NCBI GenBank assembly: GCA_934096945.1
Contig: CAKOND010000010.1
Location: 1 to 49,587 of the forward strand
Length of the DNA: 49,587 nt
Reading direction: 5' to 3'
Origin: an uncultured Bacilli bacterium
GTDB taxonomy: Bacteria; Bacillota_I; Bacilli_A; RF39; UBA660
Positions 1 to 9,007 of the stretch are shown here, in pieces. The first letter of the stretch is position 1, and every line of letters starts with the position of its first letter. A model generated the notes under the pieces. That model worked only from the letters and a program-made list of their open reading frames with translations, did not search any database and had not been told where the DNA came from. Position numbers and translations under genes: made by a program.

Positions 1-19
1 TACAACAAGACATAATAAA

Positions 20-67
20 AACCTATAAAGTAGGTCTCTCTTTTTTTGAAAGTCCACTTTATAGGTT
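20..67 (-). terminator. Intrinsic terminator after dnaJ
   Basis: A perfect 12-bp inverted repeat (arms at 20-31 and 56-67, core ACCTATAAAGT) lies 16 bases past the dnaJ stop. On the minus strand it is followed by a TTTTATTAT tail. It marks the end of the heat-shock/tldDE operon. Confidence 0.8.
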
Positions 68-82
68 ACATTTTATTAGTCC

Positions 83-1213
83 TTATTTCATATATTTATT
101 AAAGTTTTTAAATTCTGGTGAGTCTTCTAAGTCAGTTTGAGCTAGATCTTGAAGCAAAGTTTTTTGCCTTCTATCAAGTTTAGTTGGAATAATTATATTT
201 ACTACAGCATACATATTTCCTTTTGATATTGAATTAGGAAGTTTAATGCCTTTACCTTTGATTTTAAGTTTTGTATAATTTTGGGTTCCTGCTTTAATTT
301 CAAGGATAATATTACCATAAAGAGTAGGTATTTCCTTTTTGCATCCTAGGGTGGCATCAGTAATAGTAACTGGTACTTCAAGATAAATATCTGCTCCATC
401 TCTTTCAAACAATGGATGTTCTTTAATTTTAAATTCTAGGAACACATCACCATTTGGGCCTCCATTTAAACCAGCATTTCCTTTGCCAGAAAGTCTTAAT
501 TGATATCCTTCATCTACACCTTCTGGAATAGTAACTGTAAGAGTTTTAACTTTTTCCACAACACCTTTGCCATGGCATTCATCACATGTTGTTTCATAAG
601 TTTTACCACGTCCTTTACAATCTGGACATGTTTTTTGCGTTTGCATATAACCAAATATTGTTTGGGATTGTTCTAAAACTTTACCTGCTCCACCACAAGT
701 ACGACATGTTTTTTCGTTAAATCCACCTTTACCTTTACATCTTGAACATTCACTAGTTAAATTTAATTTAACGTCTTTTTCACAACCAAATGCTGCTTCT
801 TCAAATGTTAAATTTAAAACTATACGAATGTCTTCACCTTTAGATGGACGAGATGATGCTCTTGATGAACCTCCAAAGCCGGAGAAACCACGGAAACCTC
901 CACCAAAAAGGTCACCAAGAATATCTTCTAAGTCAATATCTCCCATGTTGAAACCTTGGAAACCAGCACCTCCACCAGCATTTCCCCCATTTTGGAATGC
1001 TGCATGACCAAATTGATCATATTGACGTCTTTTATTTGCATCCGAAAGTACAGCATATGCTTCTCCAATTTCTTTAAATTTTTCTTCAGCACCAGGTTCT
1101 TTATTAATATCGGGATGATATTGTTTAGCAAGTTTTCTAAATGCTCTTTTTATTTCTTCATCTGTAGCAGTTTTGCTAACTCCTAAGACTTCATAATAAT
1201 CTTTTTTATTCAT
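83..1213 (-). CDS. dnaJ: Chaperone DnaJ (Hsp40)
   Basis: Co-chaperone that delivers unfolded substrates to DnaK and stimulates its ATPase in the cytoplasm. The 376 aa have the full class A layout: J domain (about 4-66) with the HPD motif, a Gly/Phe-rich linker (about 70-125), four CxxCxGxG zinc motifs (about 156-218; CSRCKGKG, CRTCGGAG, CPDCKGRG, CDECHGKG), then the C-terminal substrate-binding domains. Normal length. The start ATG has a strong AAAGGAG site that overlaps the stop of tldE, three bases upstream, so the two are translationally linked. It is separated from dnaK by tldD-tldE, which is unusual because hrcA-grpE-dnaK-dnaJ is the standard order. Confidence 0.98.
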   Translation of the reverse strand: MNKKDYYEVLGVSKTATDEEIKRAFRKLAKQYHPDINKEPGAEEKFKEIGEAYAVLSDANKRRQYDQFGHAAFQNGGNAGGGAGFQGFNMGDIDLEDILGDLFGGGFRGFSGFGGSSRASSRPSKGEDIRIVLNLTFEEAAFGCEKDVKLNLTSECSRCKGKGGFNEKTCRTCGGAGKVLEQSQTIFGYMQTQKTCPDCKGRGKTYETTCDECHGKGVVEKVKTLTVTIPEGVDEGYQLRLSGKGNAGLNGGPNGDVFLEFKIKEHPLFERDGADIYLEVPVTITDATLGCKKEIPTLYGNIILEIKAGTQNYTKLKIKGKGIKLPNSISKGNMYAVVNIIIPTKLDRRQKTLLQDLAQTDLEDSPEFKNFNKYMK

Positions 1214-1216
1214 TTT

Positions 1217-2491
1217 TTACTCCTTTCCAGCGATAGTGATGTTATCTAAAAGTAGTGATGGTGTGCTTACACTTAAACTAAAATTAGATAAATCATTACC
1301 AACTTCAATTACATTTGTAAATACTTCAAAAAAGTTAGTGGATAATATAATCATATTTAATCCTTTAATTATTTTACCGTTTTGAACTAGTAATCCTTCC
1401 GCTTGAACTGATATATTTCCAGTTTTTTTATCAACTCCGGCATGAAAACCATAGGCTTCATCAATTATAATGCCATTATTAAGTTCTTTAACTAGTTCAT
1501 CAAATGTTTTATTTCCCTTTTCAATATATAAGTTATTAACTCCATTTGCATTACCTGTTGCATCCTTTTCTAACTTCATAGCATATTCAATATTATTTAT
1601 TTCTTTAACAAATGTACCTTTATCCACTAAAACTTGTTTCTTTTTTAAAGTACCCTCACTATCAAAATTAGAATTAAGTATTCCATTCGGTGAATCTTCA
1701 ATAATAGTTATTCTATCACTAAATATTTTCTTATTTAACTTATCTGATAAAACAGACTCATTTAAGTATATACCTTTACTTTGAAATGATGCACTAAATG
1801 TAGATAGAATACTAGCAACTACATTATTGGCAAGAAGAACTTTGTATTTTTTTGTTTCAACTGATGTACTATCTAGTTTAATTAATAAGTAATCTAATTT
1901 TTTAAGTAAATATTCTTTAAATTCATCAAAGCTATATTCTTTAGTATAAAACCCGATATAAAGTACTCTGGTTTGATTATTTTTTTCTACGGTTATAGAT
2001 GCACCGTAAGAATTAAGATATGTTTCATCTTCCATATCACAATTATTTAATTCATTAGTTATAACCTTACCAATTTCAGCATGTGAAAATTCAGCTTCAA
2101 CAGTTTTAATACAAGGATATTTAGTTTTTAATTCATTAAGTGATAATAAATCTTCTTTAACTTTAGTATAATCTATTTTTTCATAGTTTTTTATTTTATT
2201 TTTGACATTACCAGAACATAATTTATTACTATTTTTATTGTCACTTGTATTAAATATTTCTTCTAAATTATTAATTATTTCATCAGCATTTTTAATGTTT
2301 TCTGTAACTATTTTAACACATCTATTATTCTTTATAGCTTTAATAATATAGCTTGTTACATTAGTTATTTGAAATAGTTTTACTTTATCATTTAAGGTAC
2401 TTATATCTGTAGAATTATTCTTTTCTTTAAATATTTCAATATCAATATTATGTTTTTTACCAAGTTCAATTAATTTATTCACTTTTTTCAC
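1217..2491 (-). CDS. tldE: TldE/PmbA-type metallopeptidase subunit
   Basis: Non-catalytic partner of the TldD/TldE heterodimeric protease, which degrades unfolded peptides and, in other bacteria, matures modified peptides such as microcin B17. The 424-aa protein has the family's fold and ending (conserved IEKG and LLVQNGKI segments) but lacks the HExxxH motif seen in TldD, as expected for TldE. Its ATG lies inside the 3' end of tldD (17-base overlap), so the two are co-translated, consistent with a 1:1 complex. It directly precedes dnaJ. Assignment is by family resemblance and pairing with tldD; the substrate is unknown. Confidence 0.9.
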   Translation of the reverse strand: MKKVNKLIELGKKHNIDIEIFKEKNNSTDISTLNDKVKLFQITNVTSYIIKAIKNNRCVKIVTENIKNADEIINNLEEIFNTSDNKNSNKLCSGNVKNKIKNYEKIDYTKVKEDLLSLNELKTKYPCIKTVEAEFSHAEIGKVITNELNNCDMEDETYLNSYGASITVEKNNQTRVLYIGFYTKEYSFDEFKEYLLKKLDYLLIKLDSTSVETKKYKVLLANNVVASILSTFSASFQSKGIYLNESVLSDKLNKKIFSDRITIIEDSPNGILNSNFDSEGTLKKKQVLVDKGTFVKEINNIEYAMKLEKDATGNANGVNNLYIEKGNKTFDELVKELNNGIIIDEAYGFHAGVDKKTGNISVQAEGLLVQNGKIIKGLNMIILSTNFFEVFTNVIEVGNDLSNFSLSVSTPSLLLDNITIAGKE

Positions 2492-3848
2492 CTCCGACGA
2501 GTATATGACTTACCTTTATACGTGGCATTCCAACATTTACTGGAACAGATCCACTGATAGAACCGCACATACCTTGACCAAGTGCTAGGTTATCTCCGAT
2601 CTTTTCCACACTTGCAAGTATATCCTTACAATTACCAATTAAACTAGCAGATTTAACACATTCAGCTAGTTTTCCATCTCTTATCATATATGCTAAATCA
2701 CAAGCAAAGTTAAAATCTCCAGTTTCTGGTGAAACACTTCCTCCGCCCATTTTCTTAGCATAAAGTCCTAGTTTAATGTCTTTAATCATGTCTTCAAATG
2801 TGTCTGTTCCTTTTTCAAGATAAGTATTATTCATTCTAGAAGTCGGAGCATATATATAACTTTCTCTTCTAGAACTTCCTGTTGTTTTCATATTCATCTT
2901 ACGATTGTTTATTTCATCAATTAAAAATCCCTTTAAAACGCCATTTTCAATAAGTACATTTCTTTTTGTTTCTCTGCCTTCATCATCAATCTTAGTTGTT
3001 CCCCATTCATCAAATAATGTTCCATCATCAATGATGCTAACTTTTTCATTTGCAATTTTTTTGTTTAAATCATGACTTAAAACTGATATTCCATCCGCAA
3101 CAGAAGTTGCTTCCATAGCATGACCACAAGCTTCATGGAATATTACTCCCCCAAAACCATTTTCAATTATAACTGGCATTTCACCACCTGGACATAAAGA
3201 TGCATATAACTTATCTGTTCCTTCTTTAATAAGTTCATTAATTACTTCATCAAATTTTATTTCATCAAGTAAATCTAGACTAGTAGTTTTACCTAAAGAA
3301 TAAGAAATATTGCATGCTTTATCATCATCTTTAAAACTTATGATAATATAAAGTCTTGTTCTTTCTCTTTCTTCATTTTTAAATAAACCATTTTCTCTTG
3401 CTATTGTAACATCTTGTTTAACATTTTGAAGTGTTAAATTTACTTGATTTATTCTTTCATCTTTACTTCTTATTTTCTTATCTAAATTATTAAATAATTC
3501 TTTAATATCATCATTTGTATAATGCGTTTTATGATTGTTTTTATATTTTTTTAATCTTTTCAAGGACACATAGCTATATATTACTTTATCTTTGATATTA
3601 CTTTTTAAAGTATTTATTATAGAATTAATACTTTTCTTACTAAAATCGTTAGTGGCAGCATAATAAACATTATTATCTTTAGCAAGTCTAAGTCCAAGTC
3701 CATTTGAATAGTTTACACTATAACCATCTAGATTACTATCAATATAATTAAATTCTGTGGTTTTTTTATTTTCCATGAAGATTTCTGCAAAGTCACCACC
3801 AGTTGATAGCATGGCTTCTAAGATACTTTCTAATCTATCCTTTTTCAT
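2475..3848 (-). CDS. tldD: TldD metalloprotease subunit
   Basis: Catalytic subunit of the TldD/TldE zinc protease. The zinc motif HEACGH is at residues 238-243, followed downstream by the conserved GSSRRESY and GGGSVSPETGDF segments that line the active site. 457 aa, usual length. A good AAAGGAG site precedes the ATG. A hairpin that looks like the dnaK terminator lies only 21 bases upstream, leaving no room for a separate sigma-A promoter between hairpin and start. Transcription therefore probably reads through from dnaK, or starts inside the dnaK 3' end. Co-location with chaperone genes suggests a role in protein quality control; that is inference. Confidence 0.95.
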   Translation of the reverse strand: MKKDRLESILEAMLSTGGDFAEIFMENKKTTEFNYIDSNLDGYSVNYSNGLGLRLAKDNNVYYAATNDFSKKSINSIINTLKSNIKDKVIYSYVSLKRLKKYKNNHKTHYTNDDIKELFNNLDKKIRSKDERINQVNLTLQNVKQDVTIARENGLFKNEERERTRLYIIISFKDDDKACNISYSLGKTTSLDLLDEIKFDEVINELIKEGTDKLYASLCPGGEMPVIIENGFGGVIFHEACGHAMEATSVADGISVLSHDLNKKIANEKVSIIDDGTLFDEWGTTKIDDEGRETKRNVLIENGVLKGFLIDEINNRKMNMKTTGSSRRESYIYAPTSRMNNTYLEKGTDTFEDMIKDIKLGLYAKKMGGGSVSPETGDFNFACDLAYMIRDGKLAECVKSASLIGNCKDILASVEKIGDNLALGQGMCGSISGSVPVNVGMPRIKVSHILVGGEKSE

Positions 3849-3868
3849 ATTTCTCCTTTAAACGGGTA

Positions 3869-3894
3869 AAAAGAGAGTTAAGACGCTCTCTTTT
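3869..3894 (-). terminator. Terminator or attenuator after dnaK
   Basis: Stem of 9 bp (AAAAGAGAG at 3869-3877 pairing with 3886-3894) followed on the minus strand by TTTTTA. It lies just past the dnaK stop and just before the tldD ribosome-binding site, so it may act as a partial terminator that lowers tldDE-dnaJ expression relative to dnaK. Confidence 0.65.
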
Positions 3895-3910
3895 ATCCTT
3901 TAATTTTTAA

Positions 3911-5731
3911 TTATTTTTCTTCGTATGTGGCATCTTCAACTTTTTCATGGTCACTATTACCACTATTAGTGTTGTTCTCTTTATTTGCGTTTTCTTTAGC
4001 TGCTTGTTCATATACTTTTTGAGCTAAATCCATTGCAACTTTATTAAGTTCTTCACTAGTATTTTTTATAGCATCGATATCAGTTCCTTCTAGAGCTTTC
4101 TTAGCAGCTTCTAGTTTTTCTTCAGCATTTTTCTTATCATCTTCAGTTATTTTATCACCTAAATCAGATAGAGCTTTTTCTGTTGCAAATACAATACTAT
4201 CTGCATTATTTCTTACTTCAGCTTCTTGTTTTCTCTTTTCATCAGCTTCTTTATTAGCTTCAGCTTCTTTCATCATCTTATCAATTTCTTCATCAGAAAG
4301 ATTTGTTGATGATGTAATTGTAATTGATTGTTCTTTATTTGTACCTAAATCTTTTGCAGTAACATTAACGATACCATTAGCATCTATATCAAATTTAACT
4401 TCAATTTGAGGTACTCCACGTCTTGCTGGAGGTAAGTTTGTAAGTTGAAAGTTTCCAAGTGTCTTGTTATCACTAGCCATTGGTCTTTCACCTTGTAAAA
4501 CGTGAATATCTACAGCTGGTTGATTATCTACAGCAGTTGAGAATACTTGAGATTTACTTGTTGGAATTGTTGTATTTCTTGGAATTAATACTGTCATAAC
4601 GTTTCCTAGAGTTTCAATACCAAGTGATAGAGGTGTAACATCTAGTAAAACGATATCATCAACTTCACCAGTTAAAACTCCACCTTGAATAGCGGCACCC
4701 ATAGCAACTACTTCATCTGGGTTAACACTCTTATTTGGTTCTTGTCCAAGTTCTTTTTTAACAAGTTCTTGAATATATGGAATACGTGATGAACCACCAA
4801 CTAGAATTACTTTATTAATATCTTTAGCAGTCATACCAGCATCTTTTAATGCTTTTCTAACTGGTTCAAGTGTTGAATCAAATAAATCACGACACAAGTC
4901 TTCAAATTTAGCTTTTGTTAATGTCATATCCATATGAACTGGTCCTTCATCATTTTGAGCAATGAATGGTAAGCTAATTTGAGTTGTAGTCATACTTGAT
5001 AAGTCTTTCTTAGCTTTTTCAGCGGCATCTTTAATTCTTTGCATTGCCATAGTATCTTTACTTAAATCAATGCCATGTTCTTTCTTAAATTCTGATACTA
5101 AATAATCAGTAACACGAGCATCAAAGTCATCTCCACCTAGACGATTATTACCACTAGTTGCTTTAACTTCAAATACACCGTCACCTAGTTCTAGAATTGA
5201 AACATCGAATGTTCCACCCCCTAAGTCATAAACTAAGATAGTTTGTAATTTATCTTGTTTATCAAGACCATATGCAAGTGCTGCAGCTGTTGGTTCGTTT
5301 ATAATACGTTCAACTTCAAGACCTGCAATCTTACCAGCATTTTTAGTAGCTTGACGTTCTGCATCATTAAAGTATGCTGGAACTGTAATAACTGCTTTAG
5401 TTACTTTTTCTCCTAAATAGCTTTCGGCATCTTTCTTTAATTTTCCTAGTATTTTAGCACTTATTTCTTCTGGAGTCCATTTCTTTCCACCAGCTTCTAC
5501 TTTTTCACTAGTACCCATTTTTCTCTTTATTGAAGAAATCGTATTTTTAACATTAGTTACGGCTTGTCTTTTAGCAACTTCACCTACTAATTCTTCATCT
5601 CCTTTAAATGCTACTACTGATGGAGTTGTTCTATTTCCTTCAGTATTAGCTATAACCTTTGGTTCTCCCCCTTCAAGTACTGCAACACATGAATTTGTAG
5701 TACCTAAGTCAATACCTATAATTTTACTCAT
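3911..5731 (-). CDS. dnaK: Chaperone DnaK (Hsp70)
   Basis: ATP-dependent protein-folding chaperone. The 606 aa begin with the signature IGIDLGTTNSCVAVLEGG; the nucleotide-binding domain carries VYDLGGGTFDVSIL and ILVGGSSRIP, and the substrate-binding domain starts near residue 370 (LLDVTPLSLGIETLG). The helical lid ends in an acidic, Asn-rich tail and EEK. The deletion of about 24 residues in the first lobe typical of Gram-positive Hsp70 is consistent with the short length. It follows grpE by 37 bases and is controlled with it by the CIRCE operator upstream of hrcA. Confidence 0.99.
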   Translation of the reverse strand: MSKIIGIDLGTTNSCVAVLEGGEPKVIANTEGNRTTPSVVAFKGDEELVGEVAKRQAVTNVKNTISSIKRKMGTSEKVEAGGKKWTPEEISAKILGKLKKDAESYLGEKVTKAVITVPAYFNDAERQATKNAGKIAGLEVERIINEPTAAALAYGLDKQDKLQTILVYDLGGGTFDVSILELGDGVFEVKATSGNNRLGGDDFDARVTDYLVSEFKKEHGIDLSKDTMAMQRIKDAAEKAKKDLSSMTTTQISLPFIAQNDEGPVHMDMTLTKAKFEDLCRDLFDSTLEPVRKALKDAGMTAKDINKVILVGGSSRIPYIQELVKKELGQEPNKSVNPDEVVAMGAAIQGGVLTGEVDDIVLLDVTPLSLGIETLGNVMTVLIPRNTTIPTSKSQVFSTAVDNQPAVDIHVLQGERPMASDNKTLGNFQLTNLPPARRGVPQIEVKFDIDANGIVNVTAKDLGTNKEQSITITSSTNLSDEEIDKMMKEAEANKEADEKRKQEAEVRNNADSIVFATEKALSDLGDKITEDDKKNAEEKLEAAKKALEGTDIDAIKNTSEELNKVAMDLAQKVYEQAAKENANKENNTNSGNSDHEKVEDATYEEK

Positions 5732-5768
5732 ATTTAATCATTCCTTTCATTTATTTTTTTGAGCTTAA

Positions 5769-6296
5769 TTATTCGTTTACTTTTACCATCGCAACTCTGA
5801 TAACTTTATCTTTATAAGTGTAACCTTTTTGTAAGACTTCAATTACCACATTACTAGGTAAGCTTTTATCACTATCTGTAAGAACTGCTTCCATCTTATT
5901 TGGATCGAATTCTAGTCCTTTACATTCTATTTCTTTTACTTCTAATTCTTGTAATATACTTACTAAATTAGTATATATCATCTTAAATCCACTTAAGAAT
6001 TTAGATACTTCATCAGATAAATCTCTGTCATCTAAGTTAATAGCTCTTTCAAAATTATCTACGATCGGTAATATTTTAGTAATTAATTTTTCTCCATCAT
6101 ATTTGCATAATTTACTAATTTCTTCTTCATTTCTTCTTTTCATATTTTGCATTTCCGCCATAACTCTAAGAAGTTTTTCATTTAACTTAGCATTTTCTTC
6201 TGCTATTTTTTTATTTTCTGTATCATTTACTTTTTTAGGTTCTTTTTTCTTTATATTTTTAACCTTTTGTTTTCCTTTTATTTTCTTTTCTTCCAT
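5769..6296 (-). CDS. grpE: Nucleotide exchange factor GrpE
   Basis: Releases ADP from DnaK. The 175 aa consist of a Lys-rich disordered N-terminus (about 1-30), a long coiled-coil helix (about 30-90, with NMKRRNEEE) and the C-terminal beta domain ending in GYTYKDKVIRVAMVKV, typical of the family. The ATG overlaps the hrcA stop (TAATG), so the genes are translationally coupled. Confidence 0.97.
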   Translation of the reverse strand: MEEKKIKGKQKVKNIKKKEPKKVNDTENKKIAEENAKLNEKLLRVMAEMQNMKRRNEEEISKLCKYDGEKLITKILPIVDNFERAINLDDRDLSDEVSKFLSGFKMIYTNLVSILQELEVKEIECKGLEFDPNKMEAVLTDSDKSLPSNVVIEVLQKGYTYKDKVIRVAMVKVNE

Positions 6297-7303
6297 TATT
6301 TATCCTTTCTACTATCAAGTTTCTCGTCGATATATTCTAATAAACCAACAATTCTTTGATAGTCCATTCTCTTTGGCCCAATTACAGCAATTGTTCCTTC
6401 TTCACCATTAATATGATATTTTTTTCTAATAATTGTTACATTTGAATCAAACTTGTTTTCCTTACCAATATATACTTTAATTTCATCTTCATCACTATTT
6501 TCTTCTACTTTTTCAATAAAAGATTTATCTTCAAGTTTATTAGCAAGTCTTTTAAGTTCTGAAACATCATTATATTCTGGCTGTTCAAATATCTTTGTTT
6601 TACCAGTTACATGAATATTACTATTATTATTTACAAGATCATTAAAGGCATCATAGAAGATATTATACACTGTTTCATATTGTCTGATTTGAGTTTTTAT
6701 TATTGGTTTTACTTCAAGTTCAAGTCTTTTACTTACATCATTTATTGGTGTACCAACTAGCATTTTATTGATTATTTCACTAGTTTTAATAACTTCTTTA
6801 ACATTTATATTATTATTTAAAGTAAACATTTTATTTTCAACATTTCCTTTATCAGTACATACAACTGCTACAACTTGATTGTTGCCTAAATCAATAATAT
6901 TAATCTGCAAAAGTGTATTATCTTCACTACTTTTTCCCAGAACTACACTTGTATAATTGGTTATTTCACTAATTATATCCATACATTTATTTATGGCATC
7001 ACTTAGTTCTAAATCTGTATTAGCAAATATTTTTTGAAGTTTTAACATATCTTTACCAGTAAGCTTTTCTGGTTCCATTAAGTTACTAACATAATATCTA
7101 TATCCAGCTTCACTTGGAACACGCCCAGAAGATATATGGTTCTTTTCTAAGTATCCCATTTCCTCTAGATCGGCCATTTCATTTCTAATCGTGGCGCTAG
7201 ATAAGTTAAACATATCACATAAAGCCTTTGAACCAACAGGTCTTACTGTCTTAATATATGTTTCAACAATTACTTTTAAGAGATTATTTTTACGTTCATC
7301 CAT
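6296..7303 (-). CDS. hrcA: Heat-inducible transcription repressor HrcA
   Basis: Repressor of class I heat-shock genes; binds CIRCE and needs GroEL for activity in Bacillus. The 335-aa protein has the N-terminal winged helix (LCDMFNLSSATIRNEMADLEE, about 27-47) and the HrcA core (SGRVPSEAGYRYYV; C-terminal TIAVIGPKRMDYQRIVGLLEYI). It is the first gene of hrcA-grpE-dnaK, and its own promoter carries a CIRCE element at 7317-7343, so it is autoregulated. Confidence 0.97.
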   Translation of the reverse strand: MDERKNNLLKVIVETYIKTVRPVGSKALCDMFNLSSATIRNEMADLEEMGYLEKNHISSGRVPSEAGYRYYVSNLMEPEKLTGKDMLKLQKIFANTDLELSDAINKCMDIISEITNYTSVVLGKSSEDNTLLQINIIDLGNNQVVAVVCTDKGNVENKMFTLNNNINVKEVIKTSEIINKMLVGTPINDVSKRLELEVKPIIKTQIRQYETVYNIFYDAFNDLVNNNSNIHVTGKTKIFEQPEYNDVSELKRLANKLEDKSFIEKVEENSDEDEIKVYIGKENKFDSNVTIIRKKYHINGEEGTIAVIGPKRMDYQRIVGLLEYIDEKLDSRKDK

Positions 7304-7316
7304 AATATTACCTCTT

Positions 7317-7343
7317 TTAGCACTTATTCTTCATCAGTGCTAA
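7317..7343. promoter_or_regulatory. CIRCE operator (HrcA binding site)
   Basis: Inverted repeat TTAGCACTT-N9-CAGTGCTAA. The consensus is TTAGCACTC-N9-GAGTGCTAA, so the arms match except for the innermost base of each. It lies just downstream of the hrcA -10 box, over the expected transcription start, the normal place for repression. Confidence 0.95.
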
Positions 7344-7347
7344 TACC

Positions 7348-7376
7348 ATTATAATATTATGTTTAGCACTTGTCAA
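7348..7376 (-). promoter_or_regulatory. Sigma-A promoter of hrcA operon
   Basis: On the minus strand, consensus TTGACA (7376-7371), a 17-base spacer and consensus TATAAT (7353-7348). Transcription should start near 7341, inside the CIRCE element. No alternative heat-shock sigma motif is needed. Confidence 0.92.
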
Positions 7377-7390
7377 TATATAACTGCTAA
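7363..7390. promoter_or_regulatory. Second, imperfect CIRCE-like repeat
   Basis: TTAGCACTT-N10-AACTGCTAA overlaps the hrcA -35 box. The left arm matches the first CIRCE exactly; the right arm is near-consensus but one base further away than in a true CIRCE. It also lies 14 bases upstream of the -35 of the divergent gene, so it could extend HrcA control to both promoters. Confidence 0.5.
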
Positions 7391-7403
7391 TTTTTAAAAA
7401 TAT

Positions 7404-7432
7404 TTGACAACTTCTTTTATGAATGCTAAAAT
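7404..7432 (+). promoter_or_regulatory. Sigma-A promoter of 7457-7777 gene
   Basis: TTGACA (7404-7409), 17-base spacer, TAAAAT (7427-7432), followed 14 bases later by AGGGAGG and the ATG at 7457. It is divergent from the hrcA promoter, with 27 bases between the two -35 boxes. Confidence 0.85.
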
Positions 7433-7456
7433 ATCAATTACTTAGGGAGGAATAAT

Positions 7457-7777
7457 ATGTTAAATAATTCTATTTTGTTTAAAAAACAAATTTTTAGTCT
7501 TTGGGCTGATACAATTCTTGTGGGACCACATCCTGAAAAAAACTATGATGCACTTATAGTACAAACTAAGAATGGTGTTTATTACTATGATCCTGAAAAA
7601 GTCACTAAAAATCAACATATAATTTTATCATTTTTAAATGAATTACATGTTTTAGATCAACATCTACTTGCAGATGGAACTAAATGGACAGAACTAAAAC
7701 AGCCAATTGAACTTTTAATGTCTATGGGGAGTGCTTTACTTCAAAATATGCAAAAAAATAACAAAATAACAAGGTAA
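7457..7777 (+). CDS. Small protein of unknown function
   Basis: 106 aa, monocistronic, with a strong promoter, a strong ribosome-binding site (AGGGAGG) and a terminator overlapping its stop, so it is very likely a real gene. I do not recognise the family. The protein is soluble, without signal peptide or membrane segment; the first half has a beta-rich stretch (ALIVQTKNGVYYYDPEK), the second half looks helical. It is transcribed divergently from the heat-shock operon, close to a second CIRCE-like repeat, so heat-shock co-regulation is possible but not shown. Confidence 0.8.
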   Translation: MLNNSILFKKQIFSLWADTILVGPHPEKNYDALIVQTKNGVYYYDPEKVTKNQHIILSFLNELHVLDQHLLADGTKWTELKQPIELLMSMGSALLQNMQKNNKITR

Positions 7778-7794
7778 TTTGCCTTGTTATTTTG
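7762..7794. terminator. Bidirectional terminator
   Basis: A 13-bp perfect stem (CAAAATAACAAGG pairing with 7782-7794) with a short loop lies between convergent genes. T-rich sequence follows on the minus strand (TTATTTTTTTGC). It serves the 7457 gene and the 7787-9007 gene. Confidence 0.8.
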
Positions 7795-9007
7795 CTATAT
7801 TATTAATCGCTTTTAAAATGGCTATTTTGCCATATTCATATGTAAGTCCGCCTTGTAAATAAGCTATGTATGGACTTCTAAGAGGGCCATCACATGATAT
7901 TTCAATTGATGAACCTTGTGTAAATGAACCTGATGCCATGATTATTTCATCATCATATCCTGGCATATTTGTGGGCACTGGTGTGCTTTTTGCATCTACA
8001 GCACTACCATTTTGAATACCTTCCACAAACTTAATTAGTTTTTCTTTATTTCCAAACTTTATAGTTTCAACTATATCGCATCTTTCTTCAAACCATTTAG
8101 GTGATACATCATATCCTAAATTTTCAAGTAAGTATGATGCGAGTACTACAGTTTTTAAGCTGCTTGCAACAACAGATGGAGCCATGTATAAACCTTGTAA
8201 GAAACTTTTGTTGGCACCTAAGCTTGGTCCAACTTCATCTGCTTCACCTGGAACATTTAATCTTTCACTACATAAATATACTAAATTCTCTTTACCTGCA
8301 ATATATGCGCCATTACTAGCTATTCCAGCACCTAAATTTTTAATTAATGAACCAACACATATATCAGCACCAACTTCCGTAGGTTCTTTAACGCCAACAA
8401 ATTCAGAGTAACAATTATCTACCATAACTATTATATCTTTATCAATACTTTTAATTAATTTAATAACTTTTTCTAACGCATCAATACTTATACTTTTTCT
8501 AGTACTATACCCTATAGATCTTTGCACTTCAATTACCTTTACTTTATTATTTTTTAAAAATTCTTCAATTTCTTTATAATCAAAATCATTATCCACTAAA
8601 TCTATTTGTTCATACCTAATACCAAAAGATTTTAAACTACTTTTATTATCATTAAAACCAATCACACTATCTAAAGTATCATAAGGTTTACCTGTGATAG
8701 ATAAAAGCGTATCTCCAGGTCTTAAAAGTGCAAATAAAGCTGTACTTATAGCATGAGTACCAGATATAAATTGATTTCTAACTAGAGCCTTTTCACATTT
8801 AAATACATCAGCATATACTTTTTCTATGATATCTCTTCCATAGTCACCATACCCATAACCTGTAGTGCTATTAAAACATGCTTCATTTACATTACTTTTC
8901 CAAAAAGCACTTATTACTTTTCTACTATTATAAAAACATACATCATCTATTTTACTAAATACATCTTTTAAAACAATTTCTGCCTTTTTTACATCTTCTA
9001 AATTCAT
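7787..9007 (-). CDS. PLP-dependent lyase, aluminium-resistance/methionine gamma-lyase family (YnbB-like)
   Basis: 406-aa fold-type I PLP enzyme of the Cys/Met-metabolism superfamily branch often annotated 'aluminium resistance protein' or 'methionine gamma-lyase family', like B. subtilis YnbB. Features: GYGYGDYGRDIIEKVYADVF near the N-terminus, the phosphate-binding SGTHAIS, the aspartate of VMVDNCYSE, and the likely PLP lysine in GSLIKNLGAGIA. Usual length. The start overlaps the SDR stop (ATGA) with GGAGGATT as binding site, so the two are co-expressed. The physiological substrate of this subfamily is not settled. Confidence 0.9.
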   Translation of the reverse strand: MNLEDVKKAEIVLKDVFSKIDDVCFYNSRKVISAFWKSNVNEACFNSTTGYGYGDYGRDIIEKVYADVFKCEKALVRNQFISGTHAISTALFALLRPGDTLLSITGKPYDTLDSVIGFNDNKSSLKSFGIRYEQIDLVDNDFDYKEIEEFLKNNKVKVIEVQRSIGYSTRKSISIDALEKVIKLIKSIDKDIIVMVDNCYSEFVGVKEPTEVGADICVGSLIKNLGAGIASNGAYIAGKENLVYLCSERLNVPGEADEVGPSLGANKSFLQGLYMAPSVVASSLKTVVLASYLLENLGYDVSPKWFEERCDIVETIKFGNKEKLIKFVEGIQNGSAVDAKSTPVPTNMPGYDDEIIMASGSFTQGSSIEISCDGPLRSPYIAYLQGGLTYEYGKIAILKAINNIAK

